Assembly: GCF_000757485.1 (NCBI RefSeq)
Contig: NZ_JPYO01000013.1
Coordinates: forward strand, 1 to 64,000
Length of the DNA: 64,000 nt
From: Achromobacter sp. RTa
GTDB lineage: Bacteria; Pseudomonadota; Gammaproteobacteria; Burkholderiales; Burkholderiaceae_B
Reading direction: 5' to 3'
Shown here: positions 28,626-42,776 of the stretch, one piece after another
Numbering within the stretch: the first letter of the stretch is position 1
How the letters are laid out: each line of letters begins with the position of its first letter
The notes under the pieces: model-generated
What the model was told of the DNA's origin: nothing
Database searches by the model: none
Seen by the model: only the letters and a program-made list of their open reading frames with translations
Translations under genes and position numbers: made by a program

Positions 28626-29555
28626 TACGCCGCGCCTTCTGTCGCGGCGGTACAGCGCATAGCCTAGCGGCCACATCGCCGCCACCATGAATTTGGCCAC
28701 GGGATTGGTCAGCCGGTAGGCCTGGACCGCCGTGGGCACGCCGGAATGCTTCAGGTGCAGGCGGAATCGCGTGTAGCGCGCGGCGGCCATGATGAATTCG
28801 CGTGGCCGGTAGCGGAAGAATTCGAGGTGATGCTGCAGCATGTCCCAGGCCAGCAGGTAGAGACCCTGGGCGTTGTTGGCGGCGGATACCGCGCCCTGGC
28901 TCAAGCTGCCGGGCGTATCGTGATAGGTGCGCACGACGCGGTTGATGAAGCGGCTCAGGTAGCCGGCGCGCGCGATCGCCCACCACACCAGGCTTTCGGG
29001 CACGAAACCCGCCACGTCTTCGGGAAAGGGATAGGTCCTGAGGATGTCGGTGCGCATGCAGCCGAACTTCTCGCCCTTGATGCGGTAGCGAAAATAGACG
29101 TCCACGGCCGTGCTGTCGAACACGTCCTGCGGATACGAGTCTCCCACGATGCTGCCGTCGGGGCGCGCGCACAGGCCGGTGACGGCAACGTAGGATTCCC
29201 GCCGCGCCGGCGGAATGCTGTCCCAGGCTTCCTTGAAGATGGCCAGCGCGTCGGGCGGCATCTCGTCGTCGCTGTCGAGCCCGACGATCAGCTTGCCGCG
29301 CGCTTCGCGCACGCCGCGGTTGAACGCCGTTTTCTTGTGCTGATTGTTCTGCCAGAAATAACGGATAGGAAAATCGGCGCGAGCCTGCCAGCCCAGGATG
29401 GATTCGTGGGTGTTGTCGGTGGATCCATCGTCCACTACGACCCATTCGAAACCCCGGAAAGTCTGCCGGGAAAGAGACTCGTATACCCTGTGCAGCGTGC
29501 CCGCCCGATTGTAGGTGGGCGTCAGTACGGTAAAAAATGTTGGCGTGTCGGTCAT
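28620..29555 (-). CDS. Family 2 glycosyltransferase
   Basis: 311-residue GT-A fold transferase beginning MTDTPTFFTVLTPTYNRAGTL (seen in part). Motifs are VVDDGSTDNT and the DxD-type GLDSDDEMPPDA, which bind the nucleotide-sugar and metal. The C-terminal third has two hydrophobic stretches (FMVAAMWPLGYALY near the end), suggesting membrane association. The likely role is surface polysaccharide or glycolipid assembly. The start at 29555 fits the family; an upstream ATG at 29588 adds an unconserved peptide. Its stop codon lies inside the last repeat of cluster B, suggesting the repeat shaped or replaced the native 3' end. Confidence 0.85.
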   Translation of the reverse strand: MTDTPTFFTVLTPTYNRAGTLHRVYESLSRQTFRGFEWVVVDDGSTDNTHESILGWQARADFPIRYFWQNNQHKKTAFNRGVREARGKLIVGLDSDDEMPPDALAIFKEAWDSIPPARRESYVAVTGLCARPDGSIVGDSYPQDVFDSTAVDVYFRYRIKGEKFGCMRTDILRTYPFPEDVAGFVPESLVWWAIARAGYLSRFINRVVRTYHDTPGSLSQGAVSAANNAQGLYLLAWDMLQHHLEFFRYRPREFIMAAARYTRFRLHLKHSGVPTAVQAYRLTNPVAKFMVAAMWPLGYALYRRDRRRGVA

Positions 29556-29772
29556 GCCCACTGTGCCCCTTTGCGATTCCTCATGCAACCGCTGCGGTCT
29601 TGGTCTTTATGTATTCGCCTGAAGTTTAGGGGATATGCCCGCGCGTACAGACGCCGCGGCATTCGAATTTGCAATCAAATCTGACAAAACTCGATTTAAT
29701 CCCGATCATTCGGGCGGCGCCGGCTTTGGGCGGCGCACGCGAGTGGCGTAAACTCGGGCGGCCAAATTCGGA

Positions 29773-30732
29773 ATGCCTATGGAAGCTTCGACCGTCCAGC
29801 TCAATGACATTGCCCTGTTCGTGGAGGTTGCCAAGCGCAAGAGCTTCAGCCTGGCGGCGCGCGCGCTGAACATGCCCACGTCGACTTTGTCGCGCCGCAT
29901 CAACGAGCTGGAACGCGCCATCGGCCTGCGGCTGATCAATCGCAATACGCGCCGGCTGGACCTCACCGAAGCCGGCGCGGCCTACATGAGCCGCTGCCAG
30001 GGCCTGATCGACGAAGCCCGCCTGGCGCACGAGCAGCTGCAAATGCTGTCGGGCGGCCCCTCCGGCAATCTGCGCGTATCCATGCCGTACAGCCTGGCGA
30101 TGTGGCTGTTGCCCGAAACCATCAACGACTTCACGGAACGCTACCCGGAAGTGGAGTGCGAGTTCGACCTGAGCATGATGACGGCATCCGACGCGCAGGG
30201 CACGCCCTTCGACGTGGTGCTGCGCTTTGGCCGCGATACGTCCCATCCGCAAGCCGCCGTGGAAACCGGCAACGGCGTTGCACACAGTGGCGCCGTGGTG
30301 CAGGAGCTGGTGTCCCTCGACAATTACCTGTATGCGTCCGACCGCTACCTGGCCCTGCACGGCGAACCCAAGACGCCCGCCGACCTGACGCAGCACCAGT
30401 GCCTGCGCACTACGATCGACGAGGCGCATTCGTACTGGACGCTGAACCGGGGCGCGGTCAGCGAACGCGTGCCCGTCACCGGCCACCTGGCGGCCAACAA
30501 CATGAGCATTGCAGGCACCCTGGCGGGCCTGGACCTGGCGATTACGCGCATGCCGCACTGCCAGGCGCTGGACCCCATCATCAAGCGCAATTCGCTCAAG
30601 CGGGTGCTGCCCGGCTGGTCGGTGGACCCGATCTCGATCTACGTGGTGTACCCTTCGAGCATCCAGCCGGCCAAGACCCGGGCCTTCATGGATTTCATCC
30701 TGCCCAAGCTGGGCCCGCCGCAGGACGAGTGA
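29773..30732 (+). CDS. LysR-family transcriptional regulator
   Basis: 319 residues: N-terminal winged helix-turn-helix (LFVEVAKRKSFSLAARALNMPTSTLSRRI, seen in part) and a substrate-binding domain with the usual SGNLRVSMP opening. An alternative ATG at 29779 would drop two residues. It belongs to the large LysR group in which the regulator often controls a divergent gene; here the divergent neighbour is the glycosyltransferase 217 bp away. The inducer is unknown. The gene ends just before a triple terminator-repeat array. Confidence 0.9.
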   Translation: MPMEASTVQLNDIALFVEVAKRKSFSLAARALNMPTSTLSRRINELERAIGLRLINRNTRRLDLTEAGAAYMSRCQGLIDEARLAHEQLQMLSGGPSGNLRVSMPYSLAMWLLPETINDFTERYPEVECEFDLSMMTASDAQGTPFDVVLRFGRDTSHPQAAVETGNGVAHSGAVVQELVSLDNYLYASDRYLALHGEPKTPADLTQHQCLRTTIDEAHSYWTLNRGAVSERVPVTGHLAANNMSIAGTLAGLDLAITRMPHCQALDPIIKRNSLKRVLPGWSVDPISIYVVYPSSIQPAKTRAFMDFILPKLGPPQDE

Positions 30733-30765
30733 AGCGCGAGGGTTTTGCGGCAACACAGAGAAAGG

Positions 30766-31010
30766 GCCCCCACGCTGCACCCGCCCTGCGGGTTTGCTGC
30801 CCCCCAAGGGGGCGTTTTTGTCTTGGGACGGCCCGGCGACAAAAAATGCCCCCACGCTGCACCCGCCCTGCGGGTTTGCTGCCCCCCAGGGGGGCGTTTT
30901 TGTCTTGGGACGGCCCGGCGACAAAAAATGCCCCCACGCCGCATCCGCCCTGCGGGTTTGCTGCCCCCAAGGTTTTTTTGCCTTGGGACGGCCCAAGACA
31001 AAAAAACCCG
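30766..31010 (+). terminator. Three tandem 82-bp repeats, each with a terminator-like hairpin
   Basis: Units start at 30766, 30848 and 30930 (exact 82-bp period) with GCCCCCACGC(T/C)GC. Copies 1 and 2 contain textbook intrinsic terminators: GCCCCC/GGGGGC followed by GTTTTTG (30799-30819 and 30881-30901). Copy 3 has CCCAAGG (30966-30972) / CCTTGGG (30981-30987) around a T7 loop. They follow the LysR stop and precede the convergent small-protein gene, so they insulate the two. No gene is visible in the gap 30733-31074. Confidence 0.8.
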
Positions 31011-31032
31011 CTCGGCGCGAGCCGGCGGGTTT
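31004..31032 (-). terminator. Intrinsic terminator of the small basic-protein gene
   Basis: Read on the minus strand, AACCCGC and GCGGGTT arms enclose a GC-rich loop and are followed by a T-run. It lies 43 bp past the stop of the 42-residue protein gene. A second perfect hairpin, GGGCCGAAGC/GCTTCGGCCC (31044-31065), lies between it and the stop. Confidence 0.7.
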
Positions 31033-31074
31033 TTCTCAGACCGGGGCCGAAGCGCGCTTCGGCCCGGCGCGTGA

Positions 31075-31203
31075 TTAGACGCGCTTGATCTTTTCGAGCA
31101 TCTTGAAAACGCCCTTGGGCGACTTGACGAACAAGCGCTTGAAAGCCTTGCCCAGGCAACGGCGTTCCAGGGTGTTGCGACGCACGCGTTTGCGTTCGGC
31201 CAT
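31075..31203 (-). CDS. 42-residue highly basic protein
   Basis: A small gene encoding a 42-residue protein (starts MAERKRVRRNTLERRCL, ends KMLEKIKRV) rich in Lys and Arg. AGGAG sits 7 nt before its ATG, and it has its own terminator and no longer overlapping frame. I do not recognise it as a standard ribosomal protein (it is not bS21, bL34 or bL36). Its charge and size suggest ribosome or nucleic-acid binding. A weak TAAAAT element lies upstream on the minus strand near 31290. The gap 31204-31412 holds nothing else I can identify. Confidence 0.75.
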   Translation of the reverse strand: MAERKRVRRNTLERRCLGKAFKRLFVKSPKGVFKMLEKIKRV

Positions 31204-31412
31204 GTTTATTCTCCTGATGAAATTGTGCGGAAAAGGCGAGCCCGCACAACCGGGTACTGGGCTGGCGGAAAATTCGGGTAACTTGGCATTTTAGCCTGAA
31301 ACCGGCCTCGAACGCCAATAGCGGAAAATCGAGCGCCTCGCCCTCTGGCACGGCGGGCGGCCTGAAAATCGGGACAGGCTCGGCCCGCCATGTGCCGGCA
31401 GGCACCCGAGGC

Positions 31413-32345
31413 TCAGCCGGAGATGTCCTTCAGCCGCTCCCGGACCTGCTCGGCGCGCGGCAGCGGATCGACCGCGCCATAGCCCAGGGTGGAAAGCGCC
31501 GCGGCAGCGTTGGCGTAGCGCACGGCGTCCTCCCAGGAGTCTCCCTGGCAGCGGCGCGCCAGCAGGCTGCCGGCGAAGCAATCGCCCGCTCCGGTCGCGT
31601 CCACGGCCTGCACCCGCAGGGCAGGCATCGGAACGCGCTTGCCGCCGTCATCGATGATGGAACCGTCCTTGCCCAGCTTGAGCACCACGACGCCCGTGGC
31701 GCCGCCATCGCGGATCCAATCCAGCGTGCGCTCCGGATCGTCGTTGCCGGTCAGGTGCTGCATGTCGTCCATGCTGGGCAGGAACAGGTCGGCCGCGCGC
31801 ATGGTTTCACGCAGGATGGCGCGGGCGCGGTCGACCGGCCAGAGCCGCAGGCGCAGGTTCGAATCCAGGCTGACCTGGGCGCCGGCTACCCGCGCCCGCT
31901 CGATGGCGGCAAAGACCGTGTCGCAGGCGCTGGTGCTGATCGCCAGGCTGATGCCCGACACATGCAGGAAATGGGCGCGCTCGATCAGGCCCGATTCCAG
32001 GCAGGCCGGCGTCATCAGGCTGGCGGCCGAGCCGCGGCGCAAGTAGCTGAAGGCGTGCCCATCCGGCCCATGCTGCACGAAGTACAGGCCGGTATGCGCC
32101 TCGTCGTCCACCTGCACGCCCGAGGTATCCACCCCCTCGGCCTGCCAGAGGTCCAGGAACTGCCTGCCGAAAGCGTCGTTGCCCACGCGGGTCAGGTAGG
32201 CGCAGCGCGCGCCCTGCCGCGCCGCGGCGATGACGGCGTTGGAGGTGTCGCCGCCAAAGCCCTGCAGGTATTGCCGCTGGCCCTTGTGCGTCTGGTTCAG
32301 TTCGACCAGGGGCTCGCCCAGGGCGACTATATCGAAATCAGCCAT
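31413..32345 (-). CDS. kdgK: PfkB-family sugar kinase, probable 2-keto-3-deoxygluconate kinase
   Basis: 310-residue ribokinase-fold enzyme starting MADFDIVALGEPLVE. The diagnostic ATP/catalytic motif DATGAGDCFAGSLLA lies near 247-261 with the catalytic Asp. The usual reaction is ATP-dependent phosphorylation of KDG to KDPG. Context supports this: its ATG overlaps by 8 bp the stop of a KDPG aldolase gene. The pair converts KDG to pyruvate plus glyceraldehyde-3-phosphate. A longer frame to 32420 overlaps the aldolase gene and is rejected. Other deoxy-sugar-acid substrates are possible. Confidence 0.85.
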   Translation of the reverse strand: MADFDIVALGEPLVELNQTHKGQRQYLQGFGGDTSNAVIAAARQGARCAYLTRVGNDAFGRQFLDLWQAEGVDTSGVQVDDEAHTGLYFVQHGPDGHAFSYLRRGSAASLMTPACLESGLIERAHFLHVSGISLAISTSACDTVFAAIERARVAGAQVSLDSNLRLRLWPVDRARAILRETMRAADLFLPSMDDMQHLTGNDDPERTLDWIRDGGATGVVVLKLGKDGSIIDDGGKRVPMPALRVQAVDATGAGDCFAGSLLARRCQGDSWEDAVRYANAAAALSTLGYGAVDPLPRAEQVRERLKDISG

Positions 32346-32979
32346 GGGCGGCCTCGCGTGTACGGACGATCTGCGCCACCAGTGCGGCGGTGTCGCGGGC
32401 GGCGAAGGCCGCCTTGTCATAGAGATTGCTGCCTATGCCCACCAGCGCCGCGCCCGCGGCGAAATACGCGCCCATATTGTCCTGGGTCACCCCGCCGGTG
32501 GGGCACAGGAGGACGTCCGGGTAGACGGACTTGATCGCGGCCAGATGCTTGGGGCCGCCCGTGTCTGCCGGGAATATCTTCACGACATCCGCCCCGGCGC
32601 GGCGCGCCGCCAGGACCTCGGTGGGCGTGAAGGCGCCCAGCAGGCACAGCGCGTCGGCCGCGTGCGCCATGTCGACGATCTCGGTGGCCAGCGCGGGCGA
32701 CACGAGGAAGTCGGCGCCCGCGACGAGCGCCTCGCGCGCCTGGTGCTCGTCCAGCACCGTGCCCACGCCCAGCTGCAGCGCGCTGCCGTGCTTGTCGCGC
32801 AAGGCGCGCAGCAGGTCGGTGACGCCCGGGATGGTCCAGGTCAGCTCCAGCGTGGCGCACCCGGCGGCCACGGCGACTTCGGCCGCGTACGCGGCGGTGG
32901 CCGCGTCCGTGTACCGCAATACGGGCACGACCCGGGCGGCCATCAGGGCGGCAAGCTTGGAGGCAAGGGGAGCGGTCAT
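32338..32979 (-). CDS. eda: KDPG/4-hydroxy-2-oxoglutarate aldolase
   Basis: 213-residue class I aldolase (TIM barrel). The Schiff-base Lys is in VVKIFPAD, the catalytic Glu in TLELTW and the phosphate/substrate loop in LCPTGGVTQDN. It cleaves KDPG to pyruvate and glyceraldehyde-3-phosphate. The start at 32979 is supported by AAAGGA 6 nt upstream and a family-typical N-terminus; the longer open frame to 33165 runs into the IclR gene. It is operonic with the kinase downstream and 23 bp from the IclR regulator upstream. Confidence 0.88.
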   Translation of the reverse strand: MTAPLASKLAALMAARVVPVLRYTDAATAAYAAEVAVAAGCATLELTWTIPGVTDLLRALRDKHGSALQLGVGTVLDEHQAREALVAGADFLVSPALATEIVDMAHAADALCLLGAFTPTEVLAARRAGADVVKIFPADTGGPKHLAAIKSVYPDVLLCPTGGVTQDNMGAYFAAGAALVGIGSNLYDKAAFAARDTAALVAQIVRTREAAHG

Positions 32980-33002
32980 GGAATTCCTTTGGGAACTGAC
33001 GG

Positions 33003-33788
33003 TCAGGCGCCGCCGGGAGCAACGGGCAGCATGGCAAGTTTGGCCGCGGCGGCGTCGCGCAGCCGCAGCAGGGGTTCGATATAGGCGGCTTGCGGATCCT
33101 CGCGCCGCCGGAACAGCAAAGTGCTGACGCTGACGCCGGCGACCGGCCGGCCGGCCGCATCGCACAGCGCCACCCCGTAGCAGACGATGCCGGCTTCGTT
33201 TTCCTCGTAGTCGGTGGCGTAGCCGCGCCTGGCGGTTTCGTCCAGCTGGGCCCGCAGGGCAGGCAGGCTGGTCACCGTGCCGGGCATGCGCGCGGCCAGC
33301 GGCAAGCCGCGCAGCAGGCGCTCGCGCGAGGCCTCGTCCAGCGCCGCCAGGTAGGCCTTGCCGACCGCGCTGGAATGCAGCGCCACGGACGCCCCCACGC
33401 GCGACGCCATGCGCACCGGGCCGGGGCTTTCCAGCTTGTCAATGTAGGTCATCTCGCGCCCGGCGGGAACCGCCAGGTGCACCGTTTCGCCGGTTTCGTC
33501 GCGCAGGGCCCGCAGCTCGGCGGCCAGCTCGGCGCGCAGGTCGAACTGCGACCAGGCCCTGCTGGCCAGGGACATCAGCCTCGGCCCCAGGCGGTAGGCG
33601 CCGGCCGTTTCGGCCAGCATGCCCTGCTCGGCCAGCGCCGCCACGATCCGGTACACGGTGGGCCGGGGATAGCCGCAACTGCGCGCCAGCGCCGCCGCGC
33701 TGGGCGGCTGCGGCGCGTCTGCCACCGCCTGCAGCACCGTCATGAACTTGGCGAACGCCGCCGCGCCCGCGACCTTGGTTTCCAGCAA
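33003..33788 (-). CDS. IclR-family transcriptional regulator
   Basis: 261 residues: N-terminal winged helix (LARSCGYPRPTVYRIVAALAEQGML, seen in part) and C-terminal effector domain with AVPAGREMTYIDKLES and ALHSSAVGKAYLA, both IclR signatures. The start is TTG at 33788 with GGAG about 8 nt upstream. It is upstream of and same-strand with the aldolase and kinase genes, so it probably regulates KDG metabolism, in the manner of KdgR. A perfect 19-bp palindrome at 33919-33937 upstream of its start is a candidate operator. Confidence 0.88.
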   Translation of the reverse strand: MLETKVAGAAAFAKFMTVLQAVADAPQPPSAAALARSCGYPRPTVYRIVAALAEQGMLAETAGAYRLGPRLMSLASRAWSQFDLRAELAAELRALRDETGETVHLAVPAGREMTYIDKLESPGPVRMASRVGASVALHSSAVGKAYLAALDEASRERLLRGLPLAARMPGTVTSLPALRAQLDETARRGYATDYEENEAGIVCYGVALCDAAGRPVAGVSVSTLLFRRREDPQAAYIEPLLRLRDAAAAKLAMLPVAPGGA

Positions 33789-33885
33789 AGGGGTCTCCAG
33801 TCTCCAACCCAGGGCCGGCTCGCCATACCGCTGCGGACAGCAGAAAGTTCAAGCCGGACAGCGCGAATTTCGGACGAATCTGCGA

Positions 33886-33905
33886 TACTGTTTATTTGTA
33901 CAGCT
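33886..33905. promoter_or_regulatory. LexA (SOS) box upstream of the UvrA gene
   Basis: TACTGTTTATTTGTACAGCT fits the proteobacterial LexA consensus CTGT-N8-ACAG exactly in its core (33888-33903) and is AT-rich in the centre. It lies about 135 bp upstream of the UvrA ATG in the gap shared with the IclR gene. uvrA is a classic SOS gene. Confidence 0.7.
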
Positions 33906-33918
33906 AGTGAACCTGTTA

Positions 33919-33937
33919 TTGTCCATATATTGGACAA
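33919..33937. promoter_or_regulatory. Perfect palindrome TTGTCCATATATTGGACAA
   Basis: A 19-bp site with perfect 7-bp arms (TTGTCCA/TGGACAA) and a 5-bp AT centre, flanked by near-matching CTGTT/AACAG. It lies in the divergent gap between IclR and UvrA genes, 14 bp beyond the LexA box. Dimeric IclR proteins bind palindromes of this size, so autoregulation by IclR is plausible. Confidence 0.55.
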
Positions 33938-34037
33938 CAGCCTCACGATATAGGCAATTATTCCATATCGCCGCGCTCGGAACCAGCGACAGGCCGTCGC
34001 TCGGGCAGGCCTCTTCCCTCAGGCTACGATACCGTCC

Positions 34038-39800
<5,763 letters not shown>

Positions 39801-39805
39801 GAAGC

Positions 39806-40942
39806 ATGGAATGTCGTTTTGAAGACCGGCTGGCCGGCAGCGCGCTTCGATTGGAGGGCTTCCGCTCTCGGATCGAGGCGCGCTCGGCCGCCGGGATCGC
39901 CCCCGCGCTGGCCGCCATCGAGGCGGCGCGGCGGCAGGGGCGATGGGTGGCGCTCCTGCTGGACTACGAGCTGGGCGAATGGCTGTTGCCGGAAGCGGCG
40001 CTGGCGCCGCCCACCGGTCCCTGGCGGCCTCCGTCCGGCGGCGGCGATCCGCGCCTGACCGCGCTGGTATTCGAGCGCAAGGTGGACGAGGCGCCCTGGG
40101 ACGCGCCGGACGCCGGCAGCGCCCCGGCGGCCATCAGCCTGCCCGCCCCTCGCTTGACCGAACCGGATTACGTGCGGCAGATCGACGCGATCCGCTCGCT
40201 GATCGGCGACGGCGAGCTGTACCAGGTGAATTTCACCCAGCCCCTGGACCTTCGGTACCAGGGCGATCCCGCCACGCTGTACCGGCGCATCGCGGCCCGC
40301 AATCCGGTGGCGCATGGCGCCTACATCCAGGACGAAGCGCGCACGGTGCTGTCCTTTTCACCCGAGCTGTTCGTGCGCCGCGACGGCCCTCGCCTGATCA
40401 CCCGTCCCATGAAGGGAACGGCCCCGCGCCACGCCGACCCTGCCGAAGACGAGCGCCTGGGCCAGGCGCTGCTGGCCAGCGAGAAGAACCGCGCCGAAAA
40501 CCTGATGATCGTCGACCTGCTGCGCAACGATCTCGGCCGGCTGGCGGAGCCGGGCTCGGTCCAGGTGGATGCCCTGTTCTCGCTGGAGCGCTACCCCACG
40601 GTCTGGACCATGACGTCCACGGTGTCTGCGCTGGCGCCCCGCGCCAGCCTGGAGGACGTGCTGCGCGCGCTGTTCCCCTGCGGCTCCATTACCGGGGCCC
40701 CCAAGGTCGCGGCCATGCGCCGGATCCGCCAGATGGAGGCCGCGCCGCGCGGCCTGTATTGCGGCAGCATCGGCTGGCTGGCGCCGGACGGCGATTTTTC
40801 GCTGAACGTCGCGATCCGCACCCTGGTCCTGGACGCGTCCGGCCACGGCGTCTACAGCGTGGGCGGCGGCATCGTGCATGATTCCGACCCGGCGGAAGAA
40901 TGGCAGGAATGCCACTGGAAGGCCCGGATTTTGCGGGCCTGA
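39806..40942 (+). CDS. pabB: Aminodeoxychorismate synthase component I
   Basis: 378-residue chorismate-utilising enzyme. The C-terminal block has YQVNFTQPL, IDLLRNDLGR-like VDLLRNDLGR, FPCGSITGAPKVAAMRRI and YCGSIGWL motifs. It makes 4-amino-4-deoxychorismate from chorismate and ammonia for folate. The PIKGT-type motif appears as PMKGTAPRH. It is shorter than PabB from E. coli (about 450) because the N-terminal domain is reduced. No glutaminase domain is fused. It is 5 bp after the UvrA stop and followed by a PabC-like gene, so the two form a folate pair. Confidence 0.9.
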   Translation: MECRFEDRLAGSALRLEGFRSRIEARSAAGIAPALAAIEAARRQGRWVALLLDYELGEWLLPEAALAPPTGPWRPPSGGGDPRLTALVFERKVDEAPWDAPDAGSAPAAISLPAPRLTEPDYVRQIDAIRSLIGDGELYQVNFTQPLDLRYQGDPATLYRRIAARNPVAHGAYIQDEARTVLSFSPELFVRRDGPRLITRPMKGTAPRHADPAEDERLGQALLASEKNRAENLMIVDLLRNDLGRLAEPGSVQVDALFSLERYPTVWTMTSTVSALAPRASLEDVLRALFPCGSITGAPKVAAMRRIRQMEAAPRGLYCGSIGWLAPDGDFSLNVAIRTLVLDASGHGVYSVGGGIVHDSDPAEEWQECHWKARILRA

Positions 40943-41005
40943 GGCCCCCAGGCAGAGGCCGCGGTAGTAGGATAGAGCGCGCATCCACGCGCCATGGAGA
41001 GTCCC

Positions 41006-41638
41006 ATGCAACCCGAACTGATCGAGACCATCCTGGTGGATGCCGAGCGACGCGTGCCGCTCCTTTCCCGCCACCTGAAGCGCCTGGAAGCGTCCTGCAA
41101 GGCCCTGGGTTACGGCTGGGGCGGGCGGGCGGTGGAAGCCGACATCATGGTCGCCGCGCTGGGCCTGGCGACGCCGGGGCCGCATCGCCTGCGCCTGCTG
41201 GTGGCGCGCGACGGCAGCCGCAGCATCCAGACCGCTTCCCTGCCCTCCCTGGCCCCGAAGCAGGAAGCCATGCTGGCGCCCGAAACGCTGCGCTCGTCCG
41301 AGCCGCTGCTGCGCTACAAGACCACCTACCGGCCCTGGTACACCAAGACGATCGAATGGCTGCCCTCGCATCCGCACATCTTCGACCTGCTCTACCTGAA
41401 CGAGCGCGGCGAGCTTTGCGAAGGCAGCCGCAGCAACGTCTACCTGCGCATGGATGGCGACTGGTACACGCCGCCCGTGGACAGCGGCTGCCTGCCGGGC
41501 GTGCAGCGTGCAGAACTGCTTGATACCGGCCGCGTCGAGGAGCGCGTCCTGACCCTGGCCGACCTGCACGCCGCCGAGGAAATCCGCCTGTCCAATGCGC
41601 TGCGCGGCTGGTTCCCCGTGACGCTGCACGCGAGCTGA
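41006..41638 (+). CDS. Class IV aminotransferase-fold protein, probable aminodeoxychorismate lyase
   Basis: 210 residues of the PabC/IlvE fold. The pyridoxal-phosphate Lys is in YKTTYRPWY, and the later LCEGSRSNVY matches the family ExxxxN block. In this genomic setting, directly after pabB, the likely reaction is 4-amino-4-deoxychorismate to 4-aminobenzoate plus pyruvate. It is shorter than E. coli PabC (about 270), as in other PabB-linked PabC domains. The start at 41006 is preceded by GGAG; an ATG at 40994 is less likely. Confidence 0.83.
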   Translation: MQPELIETILVDAERRVPLLSRHLKRLEASCKALGYGWGGRAVEADIMVAALGLATPGPHRLRLLVARDGSRSIQTASLPSLAPKQEAMLAPETLRSSEPLLRYKTTYRPWYTKTIEWLPSHPHIFDLLYLNERGELCEGSRSNVYLRMDGDWYTPPVDSGCLPGVQRAELLDTGRVEERVLTLADLHAAEEIRLSNALRGWFPVTLHAS

Positions 41639-41662
41639 GGCCGCTCCCGGGCACCGTCCGGC

Positions 41663-42565
41663 TCAATCCGCGAACTCGTCCACCACCACCTGGCGCAGCC
41701 ATTGATTGGCGGGCTCGCGGTGGTTGCGGGCGTGCCAGAACACATTGATCACCGACTCCGGTATCTTCACAGGACAGGCCGCGGCGGCCAGGCCGAACGG
41801 CCCGCTGGCGCAGTCGGCGAAGCGCCGCGGCACCACGGCGATCATGTCGGTGGCGGCAAGCACCGGCCCCACCGCCATGAAATGCGGCACCGTCAGGCGC
41901 ACGCGCCGCCGGATGCCGGCCTGCCCGATCACTTCGTCCACCACGCCATGGCCGGTTCCTTCCGACACGATGGCCACGTGCTCCGCCGCGCGGAACTGCC
42001 TGGCCGACACGCCGGTGCGCGCCAGCGGATGGTTCCGCCGGAAGATGCAGACATAGGGCTGGCGGAACAGCAGCCGCTGGAAGAAACCGCTCTTCAAGCC
42101 GGGCAGGAAGCCCATGGCCAGATCGATCCGGCCACGTTCCATTTCGTCCTTCACGTCGATCGAGGTCGTGCGCACCGTGCGCACGGTGACGCCCGGCGCC
42201 GCGCGCTCCAGGGCGCGCATCAACCGGGGCAGGAAGTAGGTCTCGCCCACGTCGTTCACGCCGATCACGAATGCGCGCTCGCTGTGCGCGGGGTCGAACG
42301 CCGCGCGGGCGTTCAGCGTGCTGTGCAGAGCGTCCAGCGCATCGGCGATCGGCCGCGCCAGCCCCTCGGCGTAGGGCGTGGGCACCATGCCGCGCGAGGT
42401 CCGCAGGAACAGCTCGTCGCCCAGGAGCTTGCGCAACCGGCCCAGCGCATTGCTGACGCCGGGCTGCGAAATCCCCAGGCTCTCCGCCACGGCCGATACC
42501 CGCCCGTGCTTCCTCAATTCATTGAAGACGACCAGCAGGTTCAGGTCCACGTCTTGCAGGTTCAT
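41663..42565 (-). CDS. LysR-family regulator, NahR/NagR-like
   Basis: 300 residues. The N-terminus DVDLNLLVVFNELRKHGRV and later blocks SQPGVSNALGRLR, FDPAHSERAF, GFFQRLLFRQPYVCIFR, GTGHGVVDEV, RLTVPHF and MIAVVPRRFADC closely follow the salicylate-responsive activator NahR (from memory). The start at 42565 has GGAGA at about 9 nt. It is divergent from a Rieske oxygenase operon, which it probably activates in response to an aromatic carboxylate such as salicylate. The longer frame to 42589 lacks a good ribosome site. Confidence 0.88.
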   Translation of the reverse strand: MNLQDVDLNLLVVFNELRKHGRVSAVAESLGISQPGVSNALGRLRKLLGDELFLRTSRGMVPTPYAEGLARPIADALDALHSTLNARAAFDPAHSERAFVIGVNDVGETYFLPRLMRALERAAPGVTVRTVRTTSIDVKDEMERGRIDLAMGFLPGLKSGFFQRLLFRQPYVCIFRRNHPLARTGVSARQFRAAEHVAIVSEGTGHGVVDEVIGQAGIRRRVRLTVPHFMAVGPVLAATDMIAVVPRRFADCASGPFGLAAAACPVKIPESVINVFWHARNHREPANQWLRQVVVDEFAD

Positions 42566-42594
42566 GCGCTTGTCTCCACCAATATTCATTTTGG

Positions 42595-42613
42595 TGATTT
42601 ATCTCATTGATCA
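42595..42613. promoter_or_regulatory. LysR-type operator TGAT-N11-ATCA
   Basis: TGAT (42595-42598) and ATCA (42610-42613) form a T-N11-A LysR box 30 bp upstream of the regulator start and in the AT-rich gap before the divergent oxygenase operon. Its position fits the recognition site of the NahR-like protein. Confidence 0.55.
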
Positions 42614-42776
42614 GATTCTATTTATTTATTTCACGCCCTGCCCGATCATGCGGAAAAACGCCCGCGCCCATGCCGCGCAGGCTCTGCCCGGCCGCCTCGC
42701 GGCCAGCCGAACCAAGGAGACCCGCAATGCATCCCAGCACGAGCCTCGTGGCCGCGCCCTGTACCAGGGGCACGCC

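Noticed and set aside
30766-31010. CRISPR array
   Set aside because: Three units are repeated along nearly their whole 82-bp length with no unique spacers, and no cas gene is present; they are tandem terminator-bearing repeats.
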